Origin: Daphnia carinata
Lineage: Eukaryota > Arthropoda > Branchiopoda > Diplostraca > Daphniidae
Length of the DNA stretch: 64,000 bases
NCBI RefSeq assembly: GCF_022539665.2
Contig: NC_081331.1
Coordinates: 5,614,501-5,678,500, forward strand
Reading direction: 5' to 3'
Notes under the pieces: model-generated
The model's database searches: none
What the model was told of the DNA's origin: nothing
The model's input: only the letters and a program-made list of their open reading frames with translations
Shown: one piece after another, positions 1 through 12,700 of the stretch
How the letters are laid out: each line of letters starts with the position of its first letter
How positions within the stretch are numbered: position 1 is the stretch's first letter
Position numbers and translations under genes: made by a program

Positions 1-393
1 AGAAGCGGAGGCGGATTTAGATAGAGGCAATCCAAACACAATAAAGATATTTTCTCTCCCTCTTTCGCCAAAAAAAGAAAAAAAATGTGACAATGATACC
101 TAAGAGAAATTTTATGAATAGCCAATATGATTCTCAGTAAAGTCCAATCAAAACGAACGTTCCAGCTGCTGGGCGACACCATTAAGAATGGGGGAAACGA
201 TTGTCCAGAACATTGTTAGACAGAATTCCATCTATCGTCATTTCACTGTGATCCTCAATGTCGTCGATCTCGTTTAGGACGCCCCTACTTTGAGAGTCCC
301 ATTTTGGAAAAAGTATACGGCCAGTTTACGGCTAAATAAATCCAATTGAACACGAAGATAAAAGAGAAGAATAAGCCGGAAATCTTGGCCGTG
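1..393. other. no gene seen at window edge
   Basis: I see no coding region, RNA gene or clear repeat here. It lies downstream of the alternative receptor tail exon on the minus strand and may include its 3' UTR. Confidence 0.4.
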
Positions 394-803
394 TCACAAG
401 TAGCTGTTCATAACCGACGTGTTTTTCGTTTGCGACGAGTCGGAAAGCAAATCTTGATCAGTGCACGTCACGGTTGTTGCGCCTTTGTTGGCATTTTGGG
501 CCTCCGGTTTTGCCAAATTGCTCGATGTCGGAGTCGGAGACGACGATAGCTGTTGATGACGTCGATTATTTCCAGGAAGCAACAGGTTATCACGATGGAC
601 TAGCGGGATCTCCGACGAGTGTTGCTGGTGGAGATTCTGGCTGGTAATGCGCTGATGGAAGATGATCAAACGCCTCGTGTTGAAGCGGATGATTCGATGT
701 CGATGGTTATTACGATGGCGAAGGATCGGCGATGTGGCTGCCGACGACGTCCTACTCGTGTGGGCTGACCTCCCGACGTTGGGACCCAATGCGTAGCTCC
801 TCC
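394..803 (-). CDS. candidate alternative terminal exon (C-terminal tail) of the tachykinin-like receptor
   Basis: An open frame of 135 codons ends at a TGA at 394-396 and has no ATG start of its own. Its upstream edge is a good acceptor (minus strand ...ATTGACAG, exon from 803). The two bases before the first full codon complete the phase left by receptor exon 9 (4965-5107, ends in phase 1), so the frame joins directly as an alternative to the terminal exon at 1870-2333. The product is rich in Ser, Thr, Asn, His and Gln, like a cytosolic GPCR tail, with many possible phosphorylation sites (for example SSSPTPTSSN). The open frame, acceptor and phase are seen directly; membership in the receptor gene is inferred. 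It could instead be the last exon of an unrelated minus-strand gene whose other exons I did not find. Confidence 0.5.
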
Positions 804-1869
804 CTGTCAATGCGACATATCGATCGAGAACAGAAAAACAAGAAAGAAAGCGTAGAGAGTCATATGTGAGTATGTTTATAGACGCACCATATCGTAAGTG
901 GCTTTAATTGAACAAGATAGAAATGTTTTGTTTCCTACTAATTTGAAAGGATATCGTCAGATTAGTAACACACAGGTTAGGAACAGCAAAAACAAATTAG
1001 CGCGTTCACAGAGGACGTTTTTGTTTTTGTATTGGTTCGAACGGGAAAAGGAAAACAATATGCAAATCGCAGCAAGCAACAGTTAAACAAAAAACATTGA
1101 AAACCAAAATCCATAACAGGCCAGAATATGTAAGTGATCCTGGCATTTGGGAAAGACGTATAGCATCTACGGAACACGAGCCAGGAGACTGGCGAATCTA
1201 TATCACGATTTATAAAAATGACGTAACGAGCAGCTTATGAAAAACGTCTTGTTCCTTTAGAAAAATAAATTTATTGTTCAGATTGTGTTTGTGATAACAC
1301 CGTCTTAGCGGATAGTGCTTCACGACAAGGTATATATTTTCTGTAAAAAATCACAGCATTCACCAGAGCGGTCATGACAATCAACGTTGAATTCTTTTGA
1401 CGTTACCCACACATTTGTACTGCAATTAATCCTATTCATCTTATTGTGAGAGGTGTGGTTCGCTTTGTATAGTCTAACTAGTTTACACTTTCTTGATTCT
1501 CTAAACTGCGCAAACGATTTAGAACTATCGAATCCAAAAATAATCAGCTCTTAATCATGTATTATTTCATAGAACAACAAGCTAAAATTTGCTATGCACA
1601 GAATAGGATGAAAGGGAATTATAGGACTGAGCAAACCACGCGAGCCGATGTGTAATCCTGGAAGTTGCACACTCTCCAATTCTTACGGAATTCGTTTTTA
1701 CGAAACTACGTTCCGCCGAAATTTAATATTCCGCATAAATCGGCCTTTTTTTTTATTATCGAACGATTGCTCCCAAACTCGGTGCGCAGAAACACAATTC
1801 AAGCGATCCGAGAGCTTCTCGCAGCACAATTTTCTAAACTCTATTTGCCATGGGTGACGTATCGGTTTA
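804..1869. other. spacer between the two alternative receptor tail exons
   Basis: No recognisable coding region or RNA gene is seen. If the 394-803 exon is used, this stretch is the 3' UTR of the proximal isoform and intronic in the distal one. Confidence 0.4.
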
Positions 1870-4800
1870 TTAGATTTTCGTGTCGGCCCAGAGCGAGTTT
1901 TCCTTGTTGTATCCGTTGCGGTTGGCGTGCCGATAATTTTGGCAATGAGTCAACGAGTTGTAAATCTCGAGCGATGGCGGTGCTGACAACGTCGTCAGCG
2001 GCAGCCAGGCGGAGTTAAAGTTCTTGCGCGCCGTAATCCAGCGGATGGCGCCAGCGCTATTGTCGCTTGGATCTGGCGAATAGTAGGACGGATGCTGATA
2101 GAGCTGATGATGGAAGTGGTTTGGATGCGTCTGTTTGTGATGCGGCTCGTGGAACTTTCCAAAAATGAGGCAACGTTGATGTCCCGTGTGCTGGATCGAA
2201 TGACGCGAATTACTCTGCGACGACGAGGAATGGTCTGGTTGATGGCGGACGACTCCGCACAATCCATTGGGATGGCCGATTTGTCCACTGTGGCTCTGTC
2301 GTGACCGCAGACCATGATGAATCATAATCGGACCTGGATTTAGACATACAACAAGGGGACGCACAAGAATTCGTCACCACGCCCATAATTGTCTTCAATG
2401 AATTTCATATAATTCATAACGAAAAGAAAAGCGTACCGAGGCAGCCATCTATTAGCACTACTGAATCCATTACGCATTTTCTCTCACTATTTCATGTATA
2501 CAAATAAGCTGCCAATTAACTGAATAATAACGCCGACATTGTTACCAAGACAATAAGAAATTATATGTAAGTTTTGTACACTCTGTTCAGCAAAGCCTGC
2601 ATGTGGAAATATTCATTAATGCTGCCAATGGCTGTTGCATATTTTTCCTAGCCGTGGAACAAATATTTTCATTATCGCATAGGTTTGGTACGTTGAAGAT
2701 CTTATGCTGGTAGACCTACATATGTCGATCGCATCTACCACAGGTATCCAACTACAGGAATAAAAAAGCATATGACTCATAACGTAAAAGAATTTTCTTT
2801 CAGTAGAAATCAACATTTTCTAGTCATCAAAATGGGGCTGGAAATTCTAACAGACGATCGATGCGCTATAAAGTCATCAGAATTTTAAAATGCTGAACGA
2901 ATTTATATTCTCCTTAAGTCTCCCCATAGGGATTTATATTCATTTCCATATGAATCTTATTAATACTTCCTAAATCGATACACAAGCGCCAGCAAAGCCC
3001 AAAGGTTTGATAATTCAAAACACTCAAAGGATTTCTTTTAAATTTCAATACAACAGCGTCGAGAAATACGGCTGGCTTAATCCATTGCTGAGATAACGTG
3101 GCAAAAAAAAAAAAAATAGTCGAATCTATTCACATTATGTGTCAGTCAACAAGAACAAGGTATAAGGAAGCAGTTGTTACGAAATGCCTTTTTGATTTTG
3201 TCGATGAAAGAAAAAGACTTTTTGTAAATGTTGGACCTATACATAACGATCTCTTCCTGTCGCCTTGATTTCCCTTTTTATTATTTTTTTTTAATTCCAC
3301 GTCAAAGACTCGTGAACTGCTACAGCTATATAACTTTCAATGGGGCCAATAAGATCCGGCCGATCCTATTTTCCTCGTGACAAGAGTTTGCACGTAAAAG
3401 GGAAACCTCTCACACAAAAGCATCAGAGAGAAATGTTTTGGCTTTTCGCGTCTAATTAAGTAGCTCCTAGACCAACGAAGAGTGTAGAAGAGACGGAACA
3501 AAGAGTTGTAGGTCACGATCTATACGTAATATCCAAAGAACGCGTGCAAGTTGTACCGAACTTTTCCTGTAAAAGAGTTTTGCGCCCGAAAATAATACCG
3601 CCCCCAAGCGTCCAACTTTTTTGGTCTCAACGGTTGAAGCCATTACATAAGATCAGAAAGCAGAATGTTCCTTAAGCAAAATGTTTAGCACAACATACTT
3701 GGGGATGTACACTCATAGCCTAGATCAAGATCAAAGCTGGTTTCGATCGAGCCAAAGTACGTCAACAAAGATGTATCCTGTTAGCTATGCTAGACCTCCC
3801 ACTCTATATATAGACAAGCTGTCTGGCGCAAACACCTTTTTAATCTACAGTTTGTTTATTTCGTTGTTGTCGAATGCATGAGAGAATGTAATAGTGCCAT
3901 TGGCCAGCGGCTGCAAAAAATCCCTAGTTTCGAACTAAAAATAGTTTAAAACAATTTCAGCATTGGGATTAGATCGCAGCAGCTGATTCGATTGTTATGG
4001 ACGAGTTGATACGGCTTGGCATTTTAATGGAAATTCTGGCAAACGTCCCTCTTTCTTGGTAGCGTGAAAAACTTGCACGCCCACGGTCTGACGCCGCACA
4101 TTGCTGGCGTGACGAAGCCCACATCACACTAATTCTTTTGCATATTTCCAACGCACCCGCAAATGTTCGCCGTCCAATCTGATTGACTCTTAAATGTTTT
4201 TCATTGATTTTTCACGGGATTCCATAGCGAGGTAACCAGGTTGGCTTCTAAATAATCAAAACTAAACGCAACATCAACCAAATGTCTAACGGGAATTCGA
4301 CGGGCATCCTAGCGTGATTCGATGAACAAAACAAAAAAGGGAAAGCGTTTCGCATAGAAATGCAAGCTCAGAGAAGAGCGAGCTGCAGCTAGACACGGAG
4401 GGGGGGGAGGTTGTCGTTTAATCGATTAAAAATCAATTTGGCTTTGTAAAAGTTATGGGCTACTTGTACACGTATCTTTGTAGTATATCTATCCATTTAA
4501 AACAAACACTAGCTATACCCAGAATAATAGTTGCTAGGGACATTACGGGAGAATCCGGCAACCAATACACTAATGTCCAACAGCCTACAGAAATCCAATT
4601 AAGTAAAGTGAAAAATTTCTTTCAGTCTAACAGCCGGAAAATTCAAAATGAAAAATCGCCGCTGTGTATTAGTGGGACGGGAAGTCATCAGTCACGTGAC
4701 AAACGATGGGTAGCCTACAGCCATCGACCATTGATCACATAGAGCTCTATATAGAAATAGAACTATTTGTTAGCCTATACACAAAGAGAGGTAGAGCAGA

Positions 4801-7800
4801 GCGGATCCGCACAGGTAAATATCCAAGGCAAACAAGAGCTACACAACAGCATCGGCACACCAACAACAAGCAAAAAAAAAAAACTAATATACTGTATATA
4901 CGAGAACTCTAGCAAACTGACACGAAACACAATATATAAACAGCGACTGTTGTGCGTTTCTAACCTGGCGGTAGCGATCGATCGGGACTGGAACGACGAC
5001 CAGGCTGTCCGAGATGAGCTGCAGCACCCGCCAGTTCCGTCATAGTCGAGAGTCGCCGTCCGCAACATAGAAAGTGGCAGAGCACCGTCTTGAAGTACTG
5101 ACGAAACCTTTTTTGTCCGGTTAATGGATTCGGGCGAGTGACGCAAATTTATCAAGCAGGATCGTACAAAGAAGATGAGAAAAAAAAAATTAGAAGACCT
5201 TTGTTGATTTTCGTTCGCCTTTGCTTTGAAAAAAAAAATCTTAAAAGTAAAGATCGAAAATTGGTAGGCAACAAGGGAAGAAACCTGGCATTCATGTAGT
5301 AGTAAACTAGCGGATTAATCATGGCATTGCTCATTGCTAGCCAGTAGAATGAAAGGAAAATGTGCTGGACGTATTTGTAGGAAATGACTTGGTGGTCGAT
5401 GAACTGGTAGACAAAGTAGCCATGATAGGGAAGCCAGCAGACAGCGAAGAGCACAACAATCACCATGAACATACGCACCACCTTATTTCGATTGAAAGTC
5501 AATAATTCATTGATCAACCTTTAAGAGGAACTTGCTAGTTAACAAACGGTATAAATACGCTTGAAAACTCAATATGGATAGCTATAAATTGTATAGATCA
5601 AGACTTACTTTGCGTTTGGATTGAATGGATTCTGCTTGACGTTGGTTTAATTCTCCAATACTTTGGCTCCGCCAAAGGATGTAGCTCATTCTCGAATAGC
5701 AGACACCCATCACGCTCACCGGTATCAAGTAAGTGAGCACGGTGAAAATGATATTATATCTATATAAATGAGATATAACTATAAATCAAAATAGATCTAT
5801 CAAGATTCCATCCCTATAGCAATACGTACATGAAATCCTGTTGAGAAACGGATGGCAGTCCGTCTGGCCAGACAACTATACAAACAATTCGAACTTCGCC
5901 GTTGGAATACCTGCGTGCAAACGATAGCAAATTAGAAGGTTATTCATACTCGATGGAATTCAAATGTTACTACAAACAAGTTGGAAAAAAATGGATCAAC
6001 CCCAAAGCGTAGATCAAGCTAATAGCACTACTTCACTCACGCCAATTGCATATTTTTTCTGGGACATTTCAGTCTGGATGGCGATTGCAAACGTTTGATT
6101 TAAGCATGTACGTGGCAATTTTACGTCACTGTAGGTTTAATTCAATAATTATTTTGCTATTCGCGTCTCTCTGATTAAACTGCTTATCTTTTGAATGGCA
6201 AATGCAATAATCAATGGTAAATTGAATACGTGGAAAAAAAAGATATACTACATACGCTTAAGATCAAATTTTTGTTTATCATTTTGTATAGCCACTACCG
6301 AGAAGTGGAATGGTCAAAGCCAAACGAGATCAAAGTAAAGGGTTTCAATCGTATTCTTTGGTTTTCAAGAAAATCACGTTTGTTCCGAGCAAACATTTAT
6401 CGATAAACACACACTCAAGTTTTCCCAGTAAAGGTACGGTTCTCTTTCTATTTCAAGTCCAGGCGCTATTCGCTTGCTCTAATCTGGTGCCATAGTGTGT
6501 TACGTGATGTATAAGAAAGCAGACATGCAAACTTCAGCGTATAAAAAGTATTTTTCAATTTAAAGAAAAAAAAGGAGTATATTGCATTTAAAGTAGGTTC
6601 CTCACTTGTGTGAGATTGTCTGTGAGTAGAGAAGGCAAGGGACGGCCAAGATACAGCTGGCCAACCAGATGAGGCTGATGGCGATCCGGGCGATGCATTT
6701 GCTCATTCTCGGTCGCAGCGGGTAAACAATGGCAATGTACCTAGAAATGCAATACAAAATGTAAATTGAGTGGTGCGGAACTGAACGAGTGACCTAAAGA
6801 CAGATCAATGCAGAGATGTTCTGCCGCTATTCTTCGAGTACCAAATCGTTCATTTTGCATGTTTATATGATGCCATATTTTACTTTGATTAAACAAAAAA
6901 GTTTCCTATTTTTTCCTTTATTAAATTTTGTTTTTATTCAGCCAAGATTGAACTCGTTGCTACTGGGAAGATTCATCCTCTGTTCCTTATGAACTTGCCA
7001 TCTTAACAATAAGTACTACACCGACAGGCCCAGAAGAAGTTGGCCGATACTGCGACCCTTGCTCCACAATAGCGCAGGTTAAAATTTTGTTTTTGTTGTT
7101 AACTTTGTTCACTGTTGCACTCAGTGCCCGCCTATAAATCACAAACGCATTGTACTCTTCGAAGAAAGAAAAAAAAAATCAAAATAAACAAAAACTTGAT
7201 TTTCGGAACCCTTTATTTACCAAAACGGAGCAAACTAAAGTGTGCAAGCGTCAAAAGAATAATTTAGTGTTCCTTATCGTTGTGCCGAACTTAACAGTAA
7301 CTACATCTTATTGTTGTTCGCTTCTGATTAAATTTGCTCGGCACGTTCGCCAATGCCTGCAACGTGACCAGACGAATGCAAACGTCTAGACGATGGGCTA
7401 TCAATCAGTATAAGGGCGAAATTGAATCCATCTTTTCTTTGGTGAATGTTCCATGCACAGTTTTGTTTTTTCGTTTCTATTTTTCTGTTGTCGATTCATT
7501 GGCCACATCTTTATACGGATGTTGTTGAAACACGTGACGGCACAGCAAACAAAACGCAAAGCTCTTGTCTGACAGTTTTCAATGGAAAACGAAGAGAATA
7601 GAGCAAAGATGGCAGCAATGCTTTTGGGAAAAGAAATTGGCAGAACAATAAAATATGTGCAGCTTTATGTAGTAAGAAACGCGCGGGGCCGTGCACATAA
7701 TAACGAATGCAAAGCGTATGAAAAACATACGAAGGCTAAGTCTATATGGATGCATCGCACAGACTATTAACATTTTAGTGTAGCATACTCTTGGAGAAAA

Positions 7801-9713
7801 AAATGGGCTTGAGAAACAGCTTCTCCTGTCTTAACATTTTTCCCTCTTCGCTTGGGTTGTACGTAAAAAAAAATCCTGAATATCTTTTATGACTATCGTA
7901 TATGCATAAGCTCTACTTGAAATGGATTGTTGGCCGTTTCATTTCACAAGTTACTCACAGTCCCTCTGTGCCTTTTGTTTACTGTATCCCTAAAAATGTC
8001 TCTAAAAAATGTATACCACAAGCGGAGGAAGGCCAGTGTCAAACATCAAAAGCGTGAAAATGTCGATAAAAGCAAAAAAAGTCCCATCTTGTACTTTTTC
8101 CTAACGCCCCGAAACATAGACATGTCGCCCACACGTTCTTTTTGCAGAATGTTTCCTCTCTTTTGTCACCGTCTAGTCAACCAAAAGCGGCAAAGATCTA
8201 AGTTTATATTTGTTTGAAACCCTCACGACGAAATCAATGGTTTTTTTTTACTGGGGAACATCCAGCACATTCTTTAATTTCAACATCAACTGCGCAACGG
8301 AATGGCGAAAGCACGAAGCCAAATCGACCATCAAAATGTGAAACCTCTGTCTGTTTCTATTTCTTTCTCTGATGTTTCCTTTTTTTTTTGTCGCAGATCG
8401 ATCACAGGCAATACTTGTTTCTCTTTTTTTTTTCTTGCCTTTTGTTTTCCTCATAAATATAATACGCTTCTATTTTTGGCAAACAGAAATGGCTACTGTT
8501 GTCTAGAAACTCAGGCGGATCTAGAAAACAACTGAGCCAACATGATTGTAGGTGGATCGATATGTATCCGTTATAGCATAGCGACAAGCGCTGTACAGTC
8601 GCTCATACAAATATTTCCCTTTTTTATATTCTTTTGTGTACATCGGTTCCTTGACCGCATAGATTATCGTGGGAGTTGCGATCAAGTTGCGTGTTTTTGG
8701 GTTATTCGTACCTGTCGAAAGAGATTGCCACCAGTGTAAAGACACTAGCTGCAACTGTGACGTTGGCGATGAAATTGTTAACGGTACAGTAAAAACCTCC
8801 GAATGGCCAATGACTGAACATACGGGAAGAAGAAAATGCAATTAAAATGAAATACTAGCGTTAGGTGGAAAGTTGTTCTTGAATACTCGTTTACTAAAAT
8901 CACCTGTTGAGCATAAAGGTGAAATTGAAGATGCAATTAAACAGAGACATTGTCAAGTCAGCCAGACTTAAATTGACCTGTGGGATTGATAGTAGCATCA
9001 TAAATGAATAAGAGAATAATTTTTTATCTGATAATAAAGAAATAATTCACCAGGAAATAATTGGTGACTGTCTTCATTCTTCGATGGGCTAATATTCGAA
9101 GAAAAAAAAAACGTGGGAAACAAAATGCAAACTACGCGTTATTCTCCAAGTGTTCCGATCAGAAAATGCAAGACACGAATACAAATTTGGACTAACCGAG
9201 TACGATCCAGGCAACTAAAGTATTTCCAACAATAGCAACAAAGAGCATCAGGGTAAAGATGGCGATCCAGGAAGTCCTCTGTGGCCATGGCATGAGATAA
9301 GGCGACGAGTAGTTCTCCGACACGTCATTGTTACTATACGTGGTGCCAACGAAGTCATAGTCATTCTCACTGTAGCTGCTGCTAACATTCATCGTTCTGG
9401 AATCGACGAAAGCTGACGACTGGGCATAATACCACTGGTCATAATCACCGGCCCATGCAGTGGTGACGTTGTCCAGGCCACCGAACACACTCGTATCACT
9501 GCCATAGTACGATGGCGCTAACCCATTCAACAGCAACACATCACTTTGTAAGAAACCTAACAAGTTCTGCGTGACATTGACGAGATTGCCAACTTCTCCG
9601 TGATTGTGAGCGTTGTTGACGGTTGAATCTCGCAGAAGATAGAAGAGGAAATCGCGAGAGCGTAGCTGATGGTCGTCCACCCGTTGTAGAGAGCCATCGA
9701 CCATTAAGTTCAT
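1870..9713 (-). CDS. TkR86C: tachykinin/neurokinin-type neuropeptide GPCR (TkR86C-like)
   Basis: This is a seven-transmembrane receptor of the tachykinin-like family. Ten exons were assembled: 9713-9197, 9088-9051, 8977-8904, 8813-8712, 6740-6606, 5910-5830, 5759-5609, 5481-5285, 5107-4965 and 2333-1870. All phases agree and give 633 residues. The extracellular N-terminus is about 145 residues with four or more N-glycosylation sequons. TM1 follows at about 147-172, then TM2 (NLSLADLTMSLFN), HWPFG before TM3, the TM3 end VAISFDRYIAIV (a DRY motif), SKRKVVRMF before TM6, CWLP in TM6 and NPLVYYYMNARFRQYF at TM7/helix 8. Wording around TM2-TM3 is closest to insect TkR86C, known in insects as the natalisin receptor; that subtype is inference. 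The first in-frame ATG is at 9713. An acceptor at 9757-9758 and a donor near 10195 suggest an upstream 5' UTR exon, so the start is less certain. The His- and Gln-rich tail has an alternative exon at 394-803. Introns are much longer than in the housekeeping genes here. Confidence 0.88.
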
Positions 9714-12700
9714 GATCCACAACTTTGTTTCAGTTGAGAATGGTCCCACATCCAACCTGCTAACCAACAGAAAATAGTCAAATTTTTAAGCTAAAAGAAC
9801 AAACAGAAAACAAGTATTGCGCTATTTCTATGGTGTCACTACAGGGAGGATGTAATCTTGCTGGCTATAAAAGATGAACTGTATGTACTCTTCTTGTTAA
9901 ATTTTTCCTAGCAATCCTTAATGACCGTGGAAAGAAGACCCTATTCATCTGAAAGGGACGAATTGAATCGCTGAATCGTCACGAAATTGGTCAATGAAAA
10001 GAAATGGCTCAGTAAAGCGATAGGGAACAGTTCATTGAGTCTGTTAAATTCGAACTGGTACGCCCGTTTCTACCTATAACCGTCATAAGAAAGACACGAA
10101 TGCGTCATATCACTCGCCTCCCGAAACGGAATTGAAAAGATGTCAAGGGCAACGCCTCTGAAAAAAAAAAATATATTTATAAAACGACCCATTACCTGTA
10201 CGCAGCAAAGAGATCTAACCAACTAGACTGCCATTCTTTGCTGTTGACAATGTTAAAGACCCAAAGAATCAGTCGTGAACTTGTGTTCGGCATGCCAGGT
10301 ACATTAATGTTTCACGCAATAGATGTACAGTATGTCTGGTGTTCGTTTCTACTCAAGCGTCATCGTTCGATGGGATAAAATTGACTGAATGAACTTGTCG
10401 CTTGAACTTTTTAAGCGAACGCTGGCTCACGAAGTTTATCGACGTGCAACAGCGTCCAAACAGCTTCTGTGGAACAAAGCTGTCAATCGTAAAACATATT
10501 AAGCGCAATATTACTGCGATAAGGACTCGTAGACTGCGCTGATCTTTCAAGCGGAGAAAATCCCTTTGAGTAGGTATTACGTTCGATGTTCACGACATGC
10601 AGTGCATCATGACCATGGAGATCAAGCGCTAGGAGACGCAACGACATTGCAAGCTTCGATTTAGCCATTTAATTATTATTAGAAATAAACGAGGTCAATC
10701 TGTCAAGGCTATAGAATAAGTAGTACTTGCTTGTAATTAATCAAAACGAGTGCTAATGTCTTTATCTGTTGTATTTGTTTTCACGAGATCAATACACTTT
10801 CCACAGCCAACCGACAACGTCTAGGGCGACTATACGCAACATTAGTACCAACTAGGTTGCAGCGCATCCGGTCACCTGCTACATTTGCCTTTAGTTACCT
10901 TTATCTGAAGTGAATCGCACGCTATTGATACTGAACAATGCTTAGGGAGAAGGGATTTGGTAGCATATCGATTCTTTTCGTGAGCTAGATCACATCGTGA
11001 ATAATCAGTTACAGGTCTCTACGGTGTATTCGGTTATTTTATCCGTGAGATGCAACTGCAGTGTCCATAGGCGATATTAGTGGTTGCATTATACCATCAG
11101 TTTCTCCGCTTTCACGTCACTTCAGTAGATAGTCTATATTTGGATTCGCATTACACTGGTCTCCCGAGTGGTAAGGACATCGGTAACATGAATCCAAGAA
11201 CCATGCATGGACACACAAGAGTATAAGAAAAACCTCGAATTCTAAGATATAGACTTGTTGACATTGGAAATAACCTTGTAGTCTGAGATTACTGGGCGCG
11301 TACATAAGGTAATATCAGGTTTTTCTTTGCACCGCAAAAAGCCAATGTTTCCATTATAGATGGAAAAAAGTTTTTTTTAGGCCATTCGGTATTCAATTCA
11401 TGCGTTTCGAGATACAGGCTAGATACAGACAAAGAACGAACTGCCCAGTTGAATAACGCAAATGTTTTTGTTAGGATAGGCTCTTTGAAGTAGCGGTAGG
11501 CATTCTTGCTGGACCGCCTAAACTCTGTAAGATGGGATGCATTCTTTTATTATTCAGGACAGGTCAGCAGAATAAAGTTGTCTTTTATTGAAACCAACCT
11601 TAGGGATATAAACAAGCTCTTATGTATCTCTTATACGAAGGCTTCTTTTATTCTTTATCCTGGTGTGTGCATAAAAGAGAACTTTGTGCTCCAGTAGTTT
11701 TGCTAAATGGGGCTATTGTTTTATGATTCGCCCTTGCAGCTCATTTTGTTTAGTAATCCCTACTCCCTTATCGCCTTTCTGGTGGAGAAATAACGCAGAG
11801 CGTTTTGAAAAATGACTAGTCAGGCTGGGCAACGCAAACGTTAGGGAAACATGAAACATTGTGTTAGTTTGATAGTGTCTTCGTTTGCACAGTATGCTCT
11901 ACAACGTGATAGAAGTATGTTTTCTGTATGCTCAAGCCTGGTCAATAGAATAGAAACGTTGGCCTTTAAAACGATTCTTGTGTGCCTGTTGAATATTTCG
12001 TGCTGCAAAACGAGATCGCACTTTCAATTTAAGATTAAATTTTTCAGCTGTCAAGATAAGAACTCCAACAGCATTTTCCACTATACAAACAAGACGATAC
12101 ATAAAGACGGTAGCCAGGATTGCTGTAGTTATTTCTGTCCTAAATAAAAGTTCGGGTACACCAACCGAAAACGACCTCAAAGTTGCATCCATCATCACAT
12201 TCGTGTGGCGTTGTGTGTGCTGTTTTTGTGACTAGGCTACTGCAACATAGCGATGGAAACTGAAGACGATCCAGTGTGATGATGGTGATCAACAGGATGT
12301 GAAAGACCTGCTCCAACTACTCCCAAGTCGGAAGGCGTTGAAGCTCTACATCGTCTTAAGATCTGACTTGGAGATCGATATGATAGGACCAATTGCATTG
12401 AATGCAAGGCTTTTTTGATGGATCACATCCGCAACGATACGGATGTGTGCAGTCTATACCCACAGGGCTACATGACAGACAGTTAATGGAAAAACGGTGC
12501 ATCATCTATCTAACGTAATGTAGTTGAATATTTATATAGAAACTTCATTTATGCTATTCACACAAATCAACTTGGATTATGAGGATTTTTTTATGACGAC
12601 AAATTGACTTTTGTGATAGCAGTAACATCATTTCAAAAAGTTGAAGTTAAAGCACATAACCATGATTCACGCGGACAGCGGGGATGTTGTTTAGGTAGTC

